DNA of 6,430 bases from an uncultured Eubacteriales bacterium. Its GTDB lineage: Bacteria; Bacillota; Clostridia; Oscillospirales; Acutalibacteraceae. Below, one piece after another: positions 6,160 to 6,430 of the stretch. Below the pieces are notes generated by a model. It did not search any database. It saw only the letters and a program-made list of their open reading frames with translations, and was not told where the DNA came from. The stretch's first letter is position 1. Every line of letters begins with the position of its first letter. Both the position numbers and the translations under genes were made by a program. The stretch covers positions 1 to 6,430 of the forward strand of contig OMPZ01000168.1 of NCBI GenBank assembly GCA_900313125.1, written 5' to 3'.

Positions 6160-6258
6160 ATGAGTTATGAAAAGAAAAGAACGCTGCTTGTAAGGATAGT
6201 TGCGGGCGTGATCGCATTTTTGATGCTCGGCTCGATCTTCGTATCGGTGCTCCACTAA
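6160..6258 (+). CDS. 32-residue single-pass membrane miniprotein
   Basis: The ORF starts with ATG 36 nt after the acyltransferase stop and has an aagg-rich ribosome site (6143-6151, about 8-9 nt spacer). It encodes 32 residues with a basic, charged N-terminus (EKKR at 4-7, Arg12) and one hydrophobic segment (about 13-30), ending in VLH. The layout predicts a single membrane helix with the basic end in the cytoplasm. Length and layout recall Firmicute membrane miniproteins such as Prli42, but I cannot claim homology from so short a sequence. It may be co-transcribed with the acyltransferase, since I see no promoter or terminator in the 36-nt gap. The SD, sensible topology and position support it being real, but its small size leaves doubt. 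Confidence 0.6.
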   Translation: MSYEKKRTLLVRIVAGVIAFLMLGSIFVSVLH

Positions 6259-6286
6259 TGCCTGCAAACTAATTTTTTGAAAATTG

Positions 6287-6315
6287 TTGACAAATCCGAA
6301 ACTGTGTGATATAAT
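6287..6315 (+). promoter_or_regulatory. consensus promoter of tRNA-Leu
   Basis: A perfect ttgaca (6287-6292) and a perfect tataat (6310-6315) are separated by exactly 17 bases. A TG lies one base before the -10 (6307-6308). The predicted start is near 6322, about 26 nt before the mature tRNA 5' end. This is a near-ideal sigma-A promoter, as expected for a stable RNA gene. Confidence 0.9.
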
Positions 6316-6323
6316 ATCATAGT

Positions 6324-6340
6324 CGCAGCAGAAAGCTGCG
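6324..6340 (+). other. hairpin in the 5' leader of the tRNA-Leu precursor
   Basis: The inverted repeat cgcagc (6324-6329) / gctgcg (6335-6340) has a loop of 5 bases (agaaa) and lies within the first transcribed bases after the promoter. It ends 7 nt before the tRNA. There is no T-run after it, so it is not a terminator. It may shape the precursor for RNase P or simply stabilise the leader. Confidence 0.5.
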
Positions 6341-6347
6341 AGGATTC

Positions 6348-6430
6348 GCAGGTATGGCGGAATTGGCAGACGCGCATGGTTCAGGTCCATGTGAAAGCAA
6401 TTTCATGCAGGTTCAAGTCCTGTTACCTGC
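6348..6430 (+). tRNA. tRNA-Leu, anticodon CAG (discriminator base and 3' end outside window)
   Basis: The cloverleaf folds completely. The acceptor stem is gcaggta (6348-6354) with tacctgc (6424-6430). The D arm is gcg/cgc. The anticodon stem is catgg/ccatg (6375-6379 with 6387-6391), with loop ttcaggt and anticodon CAG at 6382-6384. The long variable arm is tgaaa/tttca (6392-6396 with 6401-6405, loop gcaa). The T arm is gcagg/cctgt with loop ttcaagt (6412-6418). The long variable arm and the CAG anticodon identify a class II leucine tRNA reading CUG. The window stops at the last acceptor-stem base, so the discriminator base and any encoded CCA are not visible. Confidence 0.96.

Noticed and set aside
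6271..6285. Inverted repeat aatttt/aaaatt after the miniprotein as an intrinsic terminator
   Set aside because: The stem is only A-T pairs and is followed by no T-run; it overlaps the AT-rich upstream part of the tRNA promoter.

Overview
The window looks like a chromosome fragment from a clostridial Firmicute, most likely a gut Ruminococcaceae/Oscillospiraceae-type bacterium. Three things point there: AT-rich spacers with near-consensus sigma-A promoters (TTGAAA/TATAAT, TTGACA/TATAAT), GC-rich coding sequence with AGGAG-type ribosome binding sites, and a MoxR / DUF58 / transglutaminase gene triplet in the order known from Bacillus subtilis yeaC-yeaD-yebA. The taxonomic placement is inference; no marker gene is present. 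All genes I can support are on the + strand.

Layout. Bases 1-320 are non-coding. They hold a run of three short GC hairpins with identical geometry (22-76), a second GC-rich foldback (134-172), a good promoter (221-250), and a leader in which the only Shine-Dalgarno lies 26 nt before the first gene and may serve a 6-codon leader ORF. Bases 321-5161 are one operon: a MoxR AAA+ ATPase (321-1253), a membrane-anchored DUF58 protein (1258-2349) and a 923-residue multi-pass membrane transglutaminase-like protein (about 2390-5161). The last has an extracytoplasmic acidic Asp/Glu-Thr/Ser stalk and a DUF4129-like cytosolic tail. Bases 5162-5442 form a spacer with a promoter followed by a 123-bp MITE-like foldback element (5278-5400) that lies inside the predicted 5' leader of the next gene. 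Bases 5443-6123 encode a stand-alone left-handed beta-helix protein that keeps the GlmU-type acetyltransferase active-site residues but has no uridylyltransferase domain. A 32-residue single-pass membrane miniprotein follows (6160-6258), then a strong promoter, a leader hairpin and a tRNA-Leu(CAG) (6348-6430). The last acceptor-stem base of that tRNA is the last base of the window.

How the genes work together. The MoxR/DUF58/transglutaminase triplet is a widely conserved module. The MoxR ATPase is presumed to act as a chaperone-like remodeler on the DUF58 partner and the membrane transglutaminase, with an envelope-related output that is poorly defined. The beta-helix protein is probably an acyl/acetyltransferase acting on a (nucleotide-)sugar. 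I see no evidence that it is functionally tied to the upstream operon, because it has its own promoter. I do not see a defence system, CRISPR array, phage or other obviously new system. The most interesting items are the foldback elements, the odd translation-initiation region of the operon, the stand-alone GlmU-like acetyltransferase and the unlisted miniprotein.
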